From the NCBI GenBank assembly GCA_963556255.1, contig OY744617.1:30821566-30885565 (forward strand): a DNA stretch of 64,000 bases, in the 5' to 3' direction. The notes below the pieces were generated by a model. That model searched no databases. It was not told where the DNA came from and worked only from the letters and a program-made list of their open reading frames with translations. Source of the stretch: Allolobophora icterica (lineage: Eukaryota; Annelida; Clitellata; Crassiclitellata; Lumbricidae). Below, one piece after another: positions 1 through 11,416 of the stretch; position 1 is the first letter of the stretch; each line of letters starts with the position of its first letter. The translations under genes were made by a program, and so were the position numbers.

Positions 1-515
1 GAGCTTATACATTTTATAACCGAACCCTGCTAGACGCGTTGCTCGACTCCCCCGCTTTGCCTATATCTACTTAAATGTGTGATGTCCTGCACTGACTCCC
101 TATTGCATCCGTTATAAGATCCTCGTCCCTGTCTCTAAATCTCAGCAGGGTACTGCCCCGAAATATCTCTCGAACTATCTGCAAAAGCCGCTATCTGCAT
201 CTTCTTCTCGCTCGTTGCGCTCTGTAAATCGGTTTGATCTTTTTGTTCCCAGGACGAAAACTGCTTTAGCCCATCACCGGGCGTTTGCTTTATGGGTCCC
301 ACGATCTAAAACGACCTTCCCCCCTGCTCAGGTCCAACCTAATGACTGGCTTTTCCTCGTCGGTCTCGTGCTCCCTAGAGACATTTCTGTAGTGTTTCTG
401 TAGACATACATATATAGTGTTTCCCCGAGGCTTCTGTGCTGAGCGCGCCTCTGAAAAGTTATTCTGTGAGAGGCGCTATATAAATTTCTAGATGCGATAC
501 GATACGATACATGTG
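1..515 (+). mobile_element. L2/CR1-like LINE, degenerate 3' end
   Basis: A broken reading frame over about 85-400 resembles the C-terminal end of L2/CR1-type LINE proteins (stretches such as KILVPVSKSQQGTAPKYLS and FALWVPRSK, compare 'KVL.LTxKAL.G.AP.YL' of the family). It is followed by the tail GCGCTATATAAATTTCTAGA and a short GATAC repeat at 491-510. The same tail ends the LINE at 53,726-55,440. The window edge cuts the element on the left, and no catalytic domain is present. Assignment rests on motif recognition. Confidence 0.6.
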
Positions 516-587
516 TACATTTTGCTTTCCAGTGGGCATTGGGGGGGGGTTGTTCCAAACAATCTGGATGCTTCGTAACCGTAATGG

Positions 588-780
588 TAAACTCCAAAAT
601 TCTTAAGCGCTACTCTAAAACTAAGCGCAGGGCACCAGCTTATTCACGAGCGCTGCGTCGTGTTAGATGGGTTGTCCAGGGATGTCAAGTGAAGATTCAA
701 GTCATGTTTCCAGAGAGGCTAGTGGTAGAGGAGTTATTAAGGCAGGTTCATTCAACAGGAGAAGCCTTGGAAGGCGGATG
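588..780 (-). repeat. Dispersed repeat with LINE/SINE-type tail (antisense)
   Basis: Starts with a TTCTTAAGCGCTACTCTAAA-type sequence and continues through GCAGGGCACCAGCTTATTCA and GAGCGCTGCG. Related copies lie at 3,103-3,185, 4,075-4,175, 17,085-17,130, 36,604-36,690, 44,505-44,590, 52,018-52,090 and 58,068-58,150. Read on the minus strand it ends in AGCGCTTTAGAAAT, resembling the L2-type LINE tail, so it is probably a non-autonomous passenger of that LINE. Confidence 0.55.
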
Positions 781-789
781 ATCGAATGG

Positions 790-1782
790 ACATAAGGGTA
801 GGAATTCTAAATTCTTGAAGAGAAGAGACTTCAGTTTCAAGTGGAAAGTATGTGGGGTGACAAGCAGAGGATGACGGTGGGTGATTGGAACGGTATTGGT
901 GGAGGAACTGAGAATATGTGGAATTCAGACTTTGCAACAGTTCCGATGGCAGGTGGCAAAGAGATAATTGTACGTATGTACGAAAATCTTAAAACGGCAA
1001 ACCTTATTACTTGGCTTTCGTTCACTCTGCTTTAATTTCTACATTTATCTCTTTTCAGTTTTCCAAAAGTTGATTTCCTTCATTTTATTTCTATTCAGTT
1101 TTCCCCAAAATTCGCGTATTTATAAATCCGATAAAATTAGCTTTACAACCAGCTAAATTTTAAATCGAGCTGTTCGAAAGTGTCATTAAGTTAAAGAAAT
1201 GTGCCTTTACATAACTACCAAAGGAAAAAGTCTCCCATGGGAGAATTCTTTCAACGTTTGATGACACGCATAAAGCAAAAACAGATGAAAAATAAAGTCT
1301 CTCCTGAGAGAGTTTATTTCAACAGTGGATGGAAAATTTCTCCCTCCATGCGTATCGTCTTTCAGAACATAGTCTCCGAAGTAAAAAAATTCATTCCAAA
1401 ATTGATTCGCCGGGATGACGGAACCCGTTCCGAAACATCCGCCTGTGTGGGAAGATTTTATAGGAGACTCCGTTGCGGAACACTGGTTTGTCGTCGTCCT
1501 CTCCTCGTTGCGTCACCGTTACAACTAATTTCATTTTAACGACCTGTCCATCTAGGAACACGGAACCCACGGCCTGGAAACCGAAATTGCAATTCGCTCA
1601 GCTTGATGGAGACCCTTGAAGCGGCGGAAACGTGCCGCTGAGAGAGTCGGACGTTTTTAGGCGGACGCAACGCTGACGGTAATTGGTCAGCGCATGATCG
1701 ATGGTACTACGAGGGCTGACCACGTTGGTCAATCGGTGGTCACACTGGTCAGTCAATCAGTGGATATTTTTTATGGGGTCGC
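790..1782. other. No gene recognised
   Basis: The open frames here (up to 112 codons at 1,201-1,539) match no family I recognise and have no supporting context. The only local pattern is a short GGTCA-rich stretch at 1,685-1,760. Confidence 0.5.
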
Positions 1783-1811
1783 TGTACCGGTGTGATGATC
1801 ACACCGGTACA
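1783..1811. repeat. Near-perfect 29-bp palindrome
   Basis: Two exactly complementary 14-nt arms (TGTACCGGTGTGAT and ATCACACCGGTACA) flank one central base. It lies at the edge of a CATA/CACA microsatellite and could form a tight hairpin. No element boundary is visible. Confidence 0.8.
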
Positions 1812-1975
1812 CATACAGACACGCATGCACCCTTGTGCGTATGTGCGTACTGCGTATGTTCGTACATACATGCGTGCTACACGCACACATACAAAAAACA
1901 TACATACATACATACATGCATACATATATACATACATACGTACATACACACATACATACTTATATACGATGGGAT
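1806..1975. repeat. CATA/CACA microsatellite
   Basis: Imperfect CATA, ACAC and CGTA tetranucleotide runs. The open frames on both strands are simple-repeat translations. Confidence 0.9.
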
Positions 1976-2299
1976 AATTGCAAAATAAAACTTAATAGTC
2001 GCTAACCGCACAAGAAATTAGAAAATATCTAGCTGTTGTGTACTGTCAAATTGGAAAAATCGGGGTCCAAACCGCCGCCATGGAAGGAATTTGTTTTCGG
2101 CTCCACGTGTGACCCACAAACCCCATTCATCTACACTGATTGAGACGATTCCCAACTTAACAACATGAAAGCACGATCTAAGAGAATGGTCTTCAAGCGC
2201 TTGCGGAAAAGAAGTAAAGCAGAGGCTGTGGAGTTCATGTCGCACGTTGCAAAGCGACTTGTTGTAAAGTCAGCAAAGACGGCAGTTGCGTTTCTCTTA
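1976..2299. other. No gene recognised
   Basis: Mixed-composition sequence between the CATA tract and the satellite. A 75-codon minus-strand frame is open at 2,018-2,245 but shows no family motif. Confidence 0.5.
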
Positions 2300-3105
2300 A
2301 AGTGACCATGATCATAATCACAAGATCGTAATCAAAAGACCGTAATCATATGATCGTAATCATAAGATCGTAATCATAAGATTGTAATTATAAGATCGTA
2401 ATCAGAAGATAGTAATCATAAGATCGTAATCGTAAGATCATAAACATAACATAGTAATGATAAGATAGTAAGATAGTTATGATCATAATCATAAGATCGT
2501 AATCATAAGATTTTAATCATAAGATCGTAATCATAAGATCATAATCATATGATCGTAATCATTAGATCATAAACATAACATAGTAATGATAAGATAGTAA
2601 GATAGTTATGATCATAATCATATGATCGTAATCATATGATCGTAATCATAAGATCGTAATCATAAGATTGTAATTATAAGATCGTAATCAGAAGATAGTA
2701 ATCATAAGATCGTAATCGTAAGATCATAAACATAACATAGTAATGATAAGATAGTAAGATAGTTATGATCATAATCATAAGATCGTAATCATAAGATTTT
2801 AATCATAAGATCGTAATCATAAGATCATAATCATATGATCGTAATCATTAGATCATAAACATAACATAGTAATGATAAGATAGTAAGATAGTTATGATCA
2901 TAATCATATGATCGTAATCATAAGATTGTAATCATAAGATCGTAATCATAAGATCATAATCATAAGATCGTAATCATAAGATTGTAATCATAAGATTGTA
3001 ATCGTAAGATCATAAACATAACATAGTAATAATAAGATTGCTATGATCGTAATCATAAGATCGTAATCATAGGATCGTAATCATAAGATCGTAATCATAA
3101 TTCCT
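2300..3105. repeat. Satellite with ~14-bp subunit and 286-bp higher-order period
   Basis: Built from variants of AAGATCGTAATCAT. A distinctive junction (AGATAGTTATGATCATAATC) occurs at about 2,473 and again at 2,759, and a second version at 2,602 and 2,888. Both pairs are 286 bp apart, so a block of about 20 subunits has itself been duplicated. No coding potential. Confidence 0.9.
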
Positions 3106-3185
3106 AAAGCACTACTTAGAAAGCTAAGCTCAGGGCACCAAATCATTCACGAGAGCTGCCTCATGTCAACGGGATTGTCCAAAGA
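3103..3185 (-). repeat. Dispersed tail-like repeat fragment
   Basis: Contains TTCCTAAAGCACTACTTAGA, CTAAGCTCAGGGCACCAA and ATTCACGAGAGCTGCC, a diverged copy of the repeat at 588-780. Confidence 0.5.
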
Positions 3186-3517
3186 CATCAGGCAGTAGAT
3201 GTCCTAGTCAGGGATGACCTGAAATGACCTCCACCGACAGATCAAAGCAGGCAGTTGCGTTTCTCTCAAACGAGTCGTGAACCGAAGCAGCGCAGGGCAA
3301 TCATCGGAATGAAAGACGGAGGCGAAGAGAATAAAGCGTCGGCGTTAATTGGAAAAAATTGTTGTTGATTAGGCTGAGGAGAAAAATCAAATGACCCGCC
3401 GATTGGAAGATGTGGCACAATGAACAGACGGTCACGCGGTCTCTATCAACTCTTTCCGACAAACGTTGATCAACTCGCCATTGCTTTTCGCTCTGACACT
3501 GACATTGTCTGAGCATT

Positions 3518-3592
3518 GAGCAGTTAGCTACATTCGGTAGAGCGCACGTCCCATGAGTCTTGTGCGTGCGGTTCCCGATTCGTCACCCGATG
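3518..3592 (+). mobile_element. tRNA-derived SINE head
   Basis: TAGCTACATTCGGTAGAGCG resembles a pol III A box and GCGGTTCCCGATTCG a B box, spaced as in a tRNA. The B box departs from GGTTCGANTCC and a full cloverleaf does not fold convincingly, so a SINE head is more likely than a working tRNA gene. Confidence 0.5.
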
Positions 3593-3635
3593 ATGGCTTA
3601 TTGCAGAGATCTGAATCTCCGTCTTGCACGGTCCT

Positions 3636-3873
3636 TACACGGGGACCTTAAATGGAGTAGCACCCATTCAAACGGGCATCGGTGGTAAAGGATCTCACCC
3701 GATCAATTCACGGGAAAATGAGCAGGGTCGAGACCATACGGTCGTTCTTACACCATCCGTACACGTGAACCTTAAAGTGCGCGGCACCCAATCAATCGCG
3801 AAGCGGTGGGAATGTTTTCACCCGATCAATTTATTAAAAATTGAGCAGGGTCGAAGCCGCACGGTCGCTCTAC
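3636..3873 (+). repeat. Two ~112-bp direct repeats
   Basis: The blocks at 3,636-3,748 and 3,761-3,873 both run ACACG..GAACCTTAAA-like, CACCCAATCAA-like, TCACCCGATCAATT, GAGCAGGGTCGA and CACGGTCGCTC-like sequence in the same order. They directly follow the tRNA-like head and may be its body, duplicated. Nothing indicates that they encode a protein. Confidence 0.6.
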
Positions 3874-3879
3874 GACTAT

Positions 3880-4005
3880 GGAGGAAGTTATAGTGGAAGA
3901 ATGAAGTCATAGTGGAAGAATGAAGTAAGAGTGGAAGAATGGAAGAATTTTAGTGGAAGAATGGAAGAAGTTACAGTGGAAGAACGGAAGTAGTTATAGT
4001 GGAAG
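3880..4005. repeat. Short minisatellite GTGGAAGAATGAAGT
   Basis: Seven or so imperfect units of AGTGGAAGAAYGRAAGTTAT-type sequence, 17-21 bp each. Confidence 0.75.
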
Positions 4006-4074
4006 CCGTGAACATATACGTAGACATATTACACCCCAGCATAAAATTATGTAAATCGTAAATCGTAATGTAGA

Positions 4075-4175
4075 CATTTCTAAAGCGCCGCTCGAAATCT
4101 AAGCGCCGGGCACCAGCCTATTCACGAGCGCTGCGTCGTATCAGAGGGGTTGTCCAGAGATGTAAATGGAAGGTC
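4075..4175 (-). repeat. Dispersed tail-like repeat
   Basis: AAAGCGCCGCTCGAAATCTA, GGGCACCAGCCTATTCACGA and GCGCTGCGTCG match the family at 588-780. Confidence 0.6.
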
Positions 4176-4676
4176 CGAGTCCGGTTGTAGACCACAGTCT
4201 CGGTTGTAGTCCGAGTCTATACAGCTTCAATTAGACTCTACACTGAATAACAATTACACAGCCAATATAAACCATTATCAACGGAAGACCGCTGTGCACA
4301 GAAGCACAGGTTTACGAAGGACTTGTCTTAAGCTTTCTTTACCGCCCCTCCCATGATCCCATCCCCTATGTGCACCGGGTCCAAAAACCGGTGAGCGCGC
4401 ATTGCGATCGGAAGCCCACTTCCGGTTCTAATGAATCGGACACCAGATGCCGACAAGCGGATTGAAATGGATTTTCCGCGTCGCTGGCAGTATTAGCAAT
4501 CACTATAAAGAATGCGATCAGACTTAATTCCTCGGCTTGCCGTCGAAGCTCAAACCTCCGATGACACGCGAGATCTAACTTACTTAAGCACTGCCATTAT
4601 GCTGAGACGCTTTTTAGTGTCATGGACCTGGAAATTGATCTAGCGACCTCCACACTCCACAGCCTTGACTCCAGCT
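4176..4676. other. No gene recognised
   Basis: Non-repetitive sequence with no open frame longer than noise and no motif recognised. Confidence 0.5.
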
Positions 4677-4677
4677 G

Positions 4678-4765
<88 letters not shown>

Positions 4766-4766
4766 C

Positions 4767-4847
<81 letters not shown>

Positions 4848-4877
4848 CAAGCAAGTAAGTAAGTAAGTAAGTAAGTA
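4677..4877. repeat. (AGTA)n microsatellite, ~50 units
   Basis: Almost pure tetranucleotide array with one G substitution near 4,766 and two GCAA variants near 4,846. All three minus-strand frames are open only because the unit lacks stops. Confidence 0.97.
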
Positions 4878-5096
4878 TATTCTTTACTAAGAAGCGCTAG
4901 CAAACGCACAGCGCAGTACAAGACAGATAATACAGCATATTATTTCGTATTACATATTACAATTAATGTAACCAATTAATTTGTGACGATGTCTCTGTAC
5001 TACATATTTAAGAGAAAAGTTATTACAAAGGAATCACCTGGCATAACGGCAAATTCTTACAAGATTACCGTATATATAATTTATAAGTGAATAGTA

Positions 5097-8000
5097 TATC
5101 TAATCTAATCTAATATAACTAAATCTAGTTTAGTCTACTCTAACCTAACCTTAACCTTATCTAACCTAATCTAACCTAACCTTAACCTACTTTGTCTAAC
5201 CTAATCTGATCTGATCTGATCTAACCTTAACCTAACATTATCTAATCTAACCTAACCTTAACCTAGCCTTAACCTAACCTTATCTAACCTAATCTAACCT
5301 TAACCTTAACCTAATCTGATCTAACCAAATTTAATCTAACCTTAACCTAACATCAACCTAATCTAACCTTATCTAAGCTAATCTAACCTTAACCTAACCT
5401 TAACCTAATCTAACCTTATCTAAGCTAATCTAACCTTAACCTAACATTAACCTAATCTAACCTTATCTAAACTAATCTAACCTTAACCTAACATTAACCT
5501 AATCTAACCTTATCTAAACTAATCTAACCTTAACCTAACATTAACCTAATCTAACCTTATCTAAGCTAATCTAACCTTAACCTAACCTTAACCTAATTTA
5601 ATCTAACCAAATTTAATCTAACCTTAACCTAACATTAACCTAATCTAACCTTATCTAAACTAATCTAACCTTAACCTAACATTAACCTAATCTAACCTTA
5701 TCTAAGCTAATCTAACCTTAACCTAACATTAACCTAATCTAACCTTATCTAAACTAATCTAACCTTAACCTAACATTAACCTAATCTAACCTTATCTAAG
5801 CTAATCTAACCTTAACCTAACATTAACCTAATCTAACCTTGTCTAAGCTAATCTAACCTTAACCTAACATTAACCTAATCTAACCTTATCTAAGCTAATC
5901 TAACCTTAACCTAACATTAACCTAATCTAACCTTATCTAAGCTAATCTAACCTTAACCTAACATTAACCTAGTCTAACCTTATCTAAGCTAATCTAACCT
6001 TAACCTAACATTAACCTAATCTAACTTTATCTAAGCTAATCTAACCTTAACCTAACATTAACCTAATCTAACCTTATCTAAGCTAATCTAACCTTAACCT
6101 TAACCTAATTTAATCTAACCAAATTTAATCTAACCTTAACCTAACATTAACCTAATCTAACCTTATCTAAGCTAATCTAACCTTAACCTAACATTAACCT
6201 AATCTAACCTTATCTAAGCTAATCTAACCTTAATCTAACATTAACCTAATCTAACCTTATCTAAGCTAATCTAACCTTAACCTAACATTAACCTAATCTA
6301 ACCTTATCTAAGCTAATCTAACCTTAATCTAACATTAACCTAATCTAACCTTATCTAAACTAATCTAACCTTAACCTAACATTAACCTAATCTAACCTTA
6401 TCTAAGCTAATCTAATCTTAACCTAACAATAACCTAATCTAACCTTATCTAAGCTAATCTAACCTTAATCTAACATTAACCTAATCTAACCTTATCTAAA
6501 CTAATCTAACCTTAACCTAACATTAACCTAATCTAACCTTATCTAAACTAATCTAACCTTAACCTAACATTAACCTAATCTAACCTTATCTAAACTAATC
6601 TAACCTTAACCTAACATTAACCTAATCTAACCTTATCTAAACTAATCTAACCTTAACCTAACATTAACCTAATCTAACCTTATCTAAGCTAATCTAACCT
6701 TAACCTAACCTTAACCTAATTTAATCTAACCAAATTTAATCTAACCTTAACCTAACATTAACCTAATCTAACCTTATCTAAGCTAATCTAACCTTAACCT
6801 AACATTAACCTAATCTAACCTTATCTAAGCTAATCTAACCCTAACCTGACATTAACCTAATCTAACCTCATCTAAACTAATCTAACCTTAACCTAACAAT
6901 AACCTAATCTAACCTTATCTAAACTAATCTAACCTTAACCTAACAATAACCTAATCTAACCTCATCTAAAATAATCTAACCTTAACCTAACAATAACCTA
7001 ATCTAACCTCATCTAAAATAATCTAACCTTAACCTAACATTAACCTAATCTAACCTCATCTAAAATAATCTAACCTTAACCTAACATTAACCTAATCTAA
7101 CCTTATCTAAACTAATCTAACCTTAATCTAACATTAACCTAATCTAACCTTTTCTAAGCTAATCTAACCTTAACCTAACATTAACCTAATCTAACCTTAT
7201 CTAAGCTAATCTAACCTTAACCTTAACCTAATTTAATCTAACCAAATTTAATCTAACCCTAACCTGACATTAACCTAATCTAACCTCATCTAAACTAATC
7301 TAACCTTAACCTAACATTAACCTAATCTAACCTTACCAAAACTAATCTAACCTTAACCTAACATTAACCTAATCTAACCTTATCTAAGCTAATCTAACCC
7401 TAACCTGACATTAACCTAATCTAACCTCATCTAAACTAATCTAACCTTAACCTAACATTAACCTAATCTAACCTTATCTAAACTAATCTAACCTTAACCT
7501 AACAATAACCTAATCTAACCTCATCTAAAATAATCTAACCTTAACCTAACAATAACCTAATCTAACCTCATCTAAAATAATCTAACCTTAACCTAACATT
7601 AACCTAATCTAACCTCATCTAAAATAATCTAACCTTAACCTAACATTAACCTAATCTAACCTTATCTAAACTAATCTAACCTTAATCTAACATTAACCTA
7701 ATCTAACTTTATCTAAGCTAATCTAACCTTAACCTAACATTAACCTAGTCTAACCTTATCTAAGCTAATCTAACCTTAACCTTAACCTAATTTAATCTAA
7801 CCAAATTTAATCTAACCCTAACCTGACATTAACCTAATCTAACCTCATCTAAACTAATCTAACCTTAACCTAACATTAACCTAATCTAACCTCATCTAAA
7901 ATAATCTAACCTTAACCTAACATTAACCTAATCTAACCTTATCTAAACTAATCTAAACTTAACCTAACAATAACCTAATCTAACCTTATCTAAACTAATC

Positions 8001-8247
8001 TAACCTTAACCTAACATTAACCTAATCTAACCTTATCTAAGCTAATCTAACCCTAACCTGACATTAACCTAATCTAACCTCATCTAAACTAATCTAACCT
8101 TAACCTAACATTAACCTAATCTAACCTTATCTAAACTAATCTAACCTTAACCTAACAATAACCTAATCTAACCTCATCTAAAATAATCTAACCTTAACCT
8201 AACAATAACCTAATCTAACCTCATCTAAAATAATCTCATCTATTCTA
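5097..8247. repeat. ~3.15-kb AT-rich satellite, 47-bp unit
   Basis: About 65 units. Each is TAACATTAACCTAATCTAAC followed by CTTATCTAAGCTAATCTAAC and CTTAACC, and is internally made of TAACC/TCTAA words. Variants alternate (TCTAAG versus TCTAAA versus TCTAAAATAATC; CTTATC versus CTCATC). A longer insert with TTTAATCTAACCAAATTTAA recurs near 5,600, 6,115, 6,725, 7,235 and 7,795, showing higher-order duplication. No open frame. Confidence 0.95.
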
Positions 8248-8318
8248 CTCGTATGACTTCTATAGCGCCGTTATCAAAATGTCCAAGACATCCATCGATG
8301 GTCGCTTTGAGTCAAAAC

Positions 8319-8536
8319 AAACTTGCGTGCATCTCAAAGCAAGTGGGCGGATATCATACTACTTGGCTTCTCCACTGTATAATATCGAAATATTGAAAAA
8401 ATGTAATTGTATAAAATAAAACAATTGTGCAATATAAAAATGAATGTGTAATCTATATAAGCGCAAGAGTACATACAAGTGAAGCGCACGATGCGAATGA
8501 ATATCCGCCCACTTGCTTTGAGATGCACGCAAGTTT
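8319..8536. repeat. Foldback element with perfect 36-bp inverted repeats
   Basis: Positions 8,319-8,354 (beginning AAACTTGCGTGCATCTCAAA) and 8,501-8,536 are exact reverse complements around a 146-bp AT-rich centre. No clear target duplication is seen. It could be a small MITE or a replication-derived inverted duplication. Confidence 0.85.
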
Positions 8537-8544
8537 CTTTATAG

Positions 8545-8738
8545 CCAGACACACACATGCAGGAACAAAGACAGGTACACAAGCACATATATAGACAGCA
8601 AGATTCACAAGCACATGTAAAGACAGATAGATACACGAGTATCTATATATATAAAGAAAGATACACACGCACATAGAGAGACAGATACATTAGCACATAC
8701 AGACACAGGTATGCAAGCACATATAGAGACAGGGATAT
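8545..8738. repeat. Degenerate ~30-bp minisatellite
   Basis: Repeats of CAAGCACATATAGAGACAG-type units separated by GATACAC variants. Confidence 0.7.
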
Positions 8739-9036
8739 ATGGACGGACATTGCCAACGATCACTGCCCCCTATTGAACGTGTATTAAAAGATTTCATATA
8801 GCCTAAGCTTACACCTGCTGAAAGAAAGAACCGCTTGGTATCTGCTTCCATAAAAATCTCGGTAGGTTTTTTTTTTACTTTTACAATTTAAACTTCAAGG
8901 GGCGAAATACAGATAGATCCGAGTTCGCTTTGGAACCAGCCACGTGTTTGAGTGGGCCCGTGCACTGTTGAGCTTACCGATCACATTTCTCTTCTCAACG
9001 GCATCTGACTTCATAATTATCGGCTAGCGAAAAGAA
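8739..9036. other. No gene recognised
   Basis: Mixed sequence including a short T tract at 8,867-8,880. No supported feature. Confidence 0.5.
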
Positions 9037-9106
9037 CGCCTCTGTCTCTCTGTCTCTCTCTGTCTCTCTCTGTCTCTCTCTCTGTCTCTCTCTGTCTCTC
9101 TCTCTG

Positions 9107-9137
<31 letters not shown>

Positions 9138-9292
9138 GTCTCTCTGTCTCTGTCTCTCTGTCTCTGTCTCGGTCTCTGTCTGTCTCTGTCTGTCTGTCTG
9201 TCTCTGTCTGTCTCTGTCTGTCTCTGTCTGTCTCTGTCTGTCTCTGTCTGTCTCTGTCTGTCTCTGTCTGTCTCTGTCTGTCTCTGTCTGTC

Positions 9293-9323
<31 letters not shown>

Positions 9324-9445
9324 ATCTCTATCTCTATCTCTATCTCTATCTCTATCTCTATCTCTATCTCTATCTCTATCTCTATCTCTATCTCTATCTC
9401 TATCTCTATATCTTATCTCTATTTCTATCTCTATCTCTCTCTCTT
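9037..9445. repeat. Compound TCTG / TCTC / TCTATC microsatellite
   Basis: Changes left to right from CTCTCTGT, through TCTGTCTC, to pure TCTATC units. The pyrimidine/purine strand bias is complete over about 400 bp. Confidence 0.95.
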
Positions 9446-9930
9446 GTAAGTCTACTGACGCTATAAAAACGTATCAATCAGTATAACTTCATATAGCGAC
9501 TCCTTAAATTCTCAACTCAGAGACGCTCATTGACGAGAGTGATTACAGTTATGATTATAGAAAAATTCCTATGTGTGAGCGCATCCGCTTCAAGCTGACA
9601 CTTCATGCGTACAAAGCACATGCAAATTATTACTTGCCATCTCACATAATACTATTATACCGTGTTGCCCCTTTGTAAACCGATCCTCTCTGCTATTAAC
9701 ATCTGTTGGAAGTATGTTGTTCCTGTTAGACTACACGTGTGTTTGCTACAACTGAGGATCACACAACCGTATTAGGGCCTATTATTACAGTTACGACGGT
9801 TAACGAATAGCTGAAGATCTCGGGGGCAGATTGAATATAGTGATGACAGCGATGGTGATTTCTACAAAGAGCGTCACACGAGGACAGACTGAGTATTGTG
9901 ATAACAGCTGTTACTCACTTTGTTTGTCCG
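9446..9930. other. No gene recognised
   Basis: Unique-looking sequence without recognisable protein or repeat motifs. GCGTCACACGAGRACWGAYT at about 9,870 recurs at about 11,232, so part of it is a low-copy repeat. Confidence 0.45.
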
Positions 9931-9931
9931 T

Positions 9932-9933
<2 letters not shown>

Positions 9934-9987
<54 letters not shown>

Positions 9988-9992
9988 GTCAG

Positions 9993-10047
<55 letters not shown>

Positions 10048-10048
10048 G

Positions 10049-10079
<31 letters not shown>
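9934..10079. repeat. (AATC)n microsatellite
   Basis: About 36 tetranucleotide units with three GTCA interruptions. Similar tracts at 19,085 and 37,112 directly abut LINE-type tails, so this may also be a retroposon tail. Confidence 0.95.
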
Positions 10080-10080
<1 letters not shown>

Positions 10081-10724
10081 GAATCAATAGTTTTATTTGC
10101 TTCCCATCAATAATTATTCATGCAAGTATACACGATTCGTATCATGACATACAAAACGGAGGCCCTGAAGGGATTAATGATTCCGCTAGTTAGGGACACC
10201 GAAATTTTGTTACGGAGTATATTTTCAGTTAACGTGACCCTTCTGGAGAAAACAATCAGAAAGACAGCAAAATAAAATTTGAAAATTTATTTAACATTGA
10301 ACGGGCTTGGAGTGCTGGTTTGGGTTAAATGCGCTCAGTGTTATAGAATATAGCAAAAAATTGCCATGTTCTATTCTACTGAATAGGGGCCTACAAATAT
10401 GTACAACTCACAGTGAAAAGTTTAAAAAAATCATTAAACTGATAATGAAGTAAGACACCTGCTATTAGATTGGTTCAGTCTCTTCAAAATCCAAATCTAT
10501 ATTTTTTTTAATCACCTCACTTTATTGTCAGCCAGCACAGGCTGTTTAAAATTGAAACGTAAGCAGTGTTCTACATCAACTACTGCATTTCAAAACAACA
10601 AACGCAGGTAATATAAACAGTAAGCAAATGTTTAACAACCTGCTTTTAAAAATGGTTTTAGGAAACCACCTCACTGACCTTTCGTCTCGCGGGGTAGGTT
10701 GAAACAAGGAGGTGTCTAAAAAAA
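10080..10724. other. No gene recognised
   Basis: AT-rich sequence without a recognisable gene or repeat boundary. Confidence 0.45.
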
Positions 10725-10870
10725 TCACAAAATTTATAGCGCCCCTGCAATGCCTGTATTCGGAGGCGCCGACCCAGGCCAAGCTGAAAAAGCAGTCTTG
10801 AGGAACAGGGCGCTCGCAGCGTGACGCACTGGACGCACGTGTGTCCACCCACCAAATCAAATCCACACAA
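10725..10870 (-). mobile_element. L2-type LINE/SINE tail (antisense)
   Basis: AATTTATAGCGCCCCTGCAA, then GGAGGCGCCGACCCAGGCCA and GCTGAAAAAGCAGTCTTGAG. This is the reverse complement of the tail shared by the LINE at 53,726-55,440 and the SINE at 19,343-19,585. Confidence 0.6.
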
Positions 10871-11416
10871 GAATAGGCATGGCATCGATATTTTTGTTAA
10901 ACGGCAATGCGGCATGTTAAAGCATTAGATGTTATCTAAATTGAATTTTGCTTGTTACGCTTGTCACTACTCACTACTCTATCTATGGCAGCTATTTTCC
11001 TACTTATATCTATGGTTGCAAAGCGGGCAAGCGGCCATATTATTTGTTTACGAGGGGGTGTGCGTCCAATTGTTTAAGCCTGCGGGCGCCCCTGTTATGA
11101 GGAGCCGATAGAACGGCGAAAGACCAGAGGGAGGCAACGCACCTCCAGCGGAAGCCCATTCGACGTCGCAGGGTCAATAACAGAGACAGCCCGGCGCTGC
11201 ATTGTAGCCACAACGGATGCTTCTAATAAGAACGTCACACGAGAACTGATTGAGTATTGTGATGACAACTGTTACATTGTCTCTCCGTTTGTCTGCATCT
11301 ACGTCCGCTGCATTGTCCTTCTGTCTTGTCAAAGCAGAAGGACTTATTGACCCTTGTCTGTTCTGCTTCTTCAGTTAATCCAATATAATACGCCTGTCTG
11401 CAATATAATCTAAGAT
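10871..11416. other. No gene recognised
   Basis: No supported coding region. Shares a short segment near 11,230 with 9,870. Confidence 0.45.

Noticed and set aside
2300..3105. CRISPR-like array
   Set aside because: Continuous short tandem units without unique spacers, in animal DNA; it is a satellite.
5097..8247. Telomere
   Set aside because: CCTAA-like words are present but irregular within a 47-bp unit; the array is internal and flanked by ordinary sequence.
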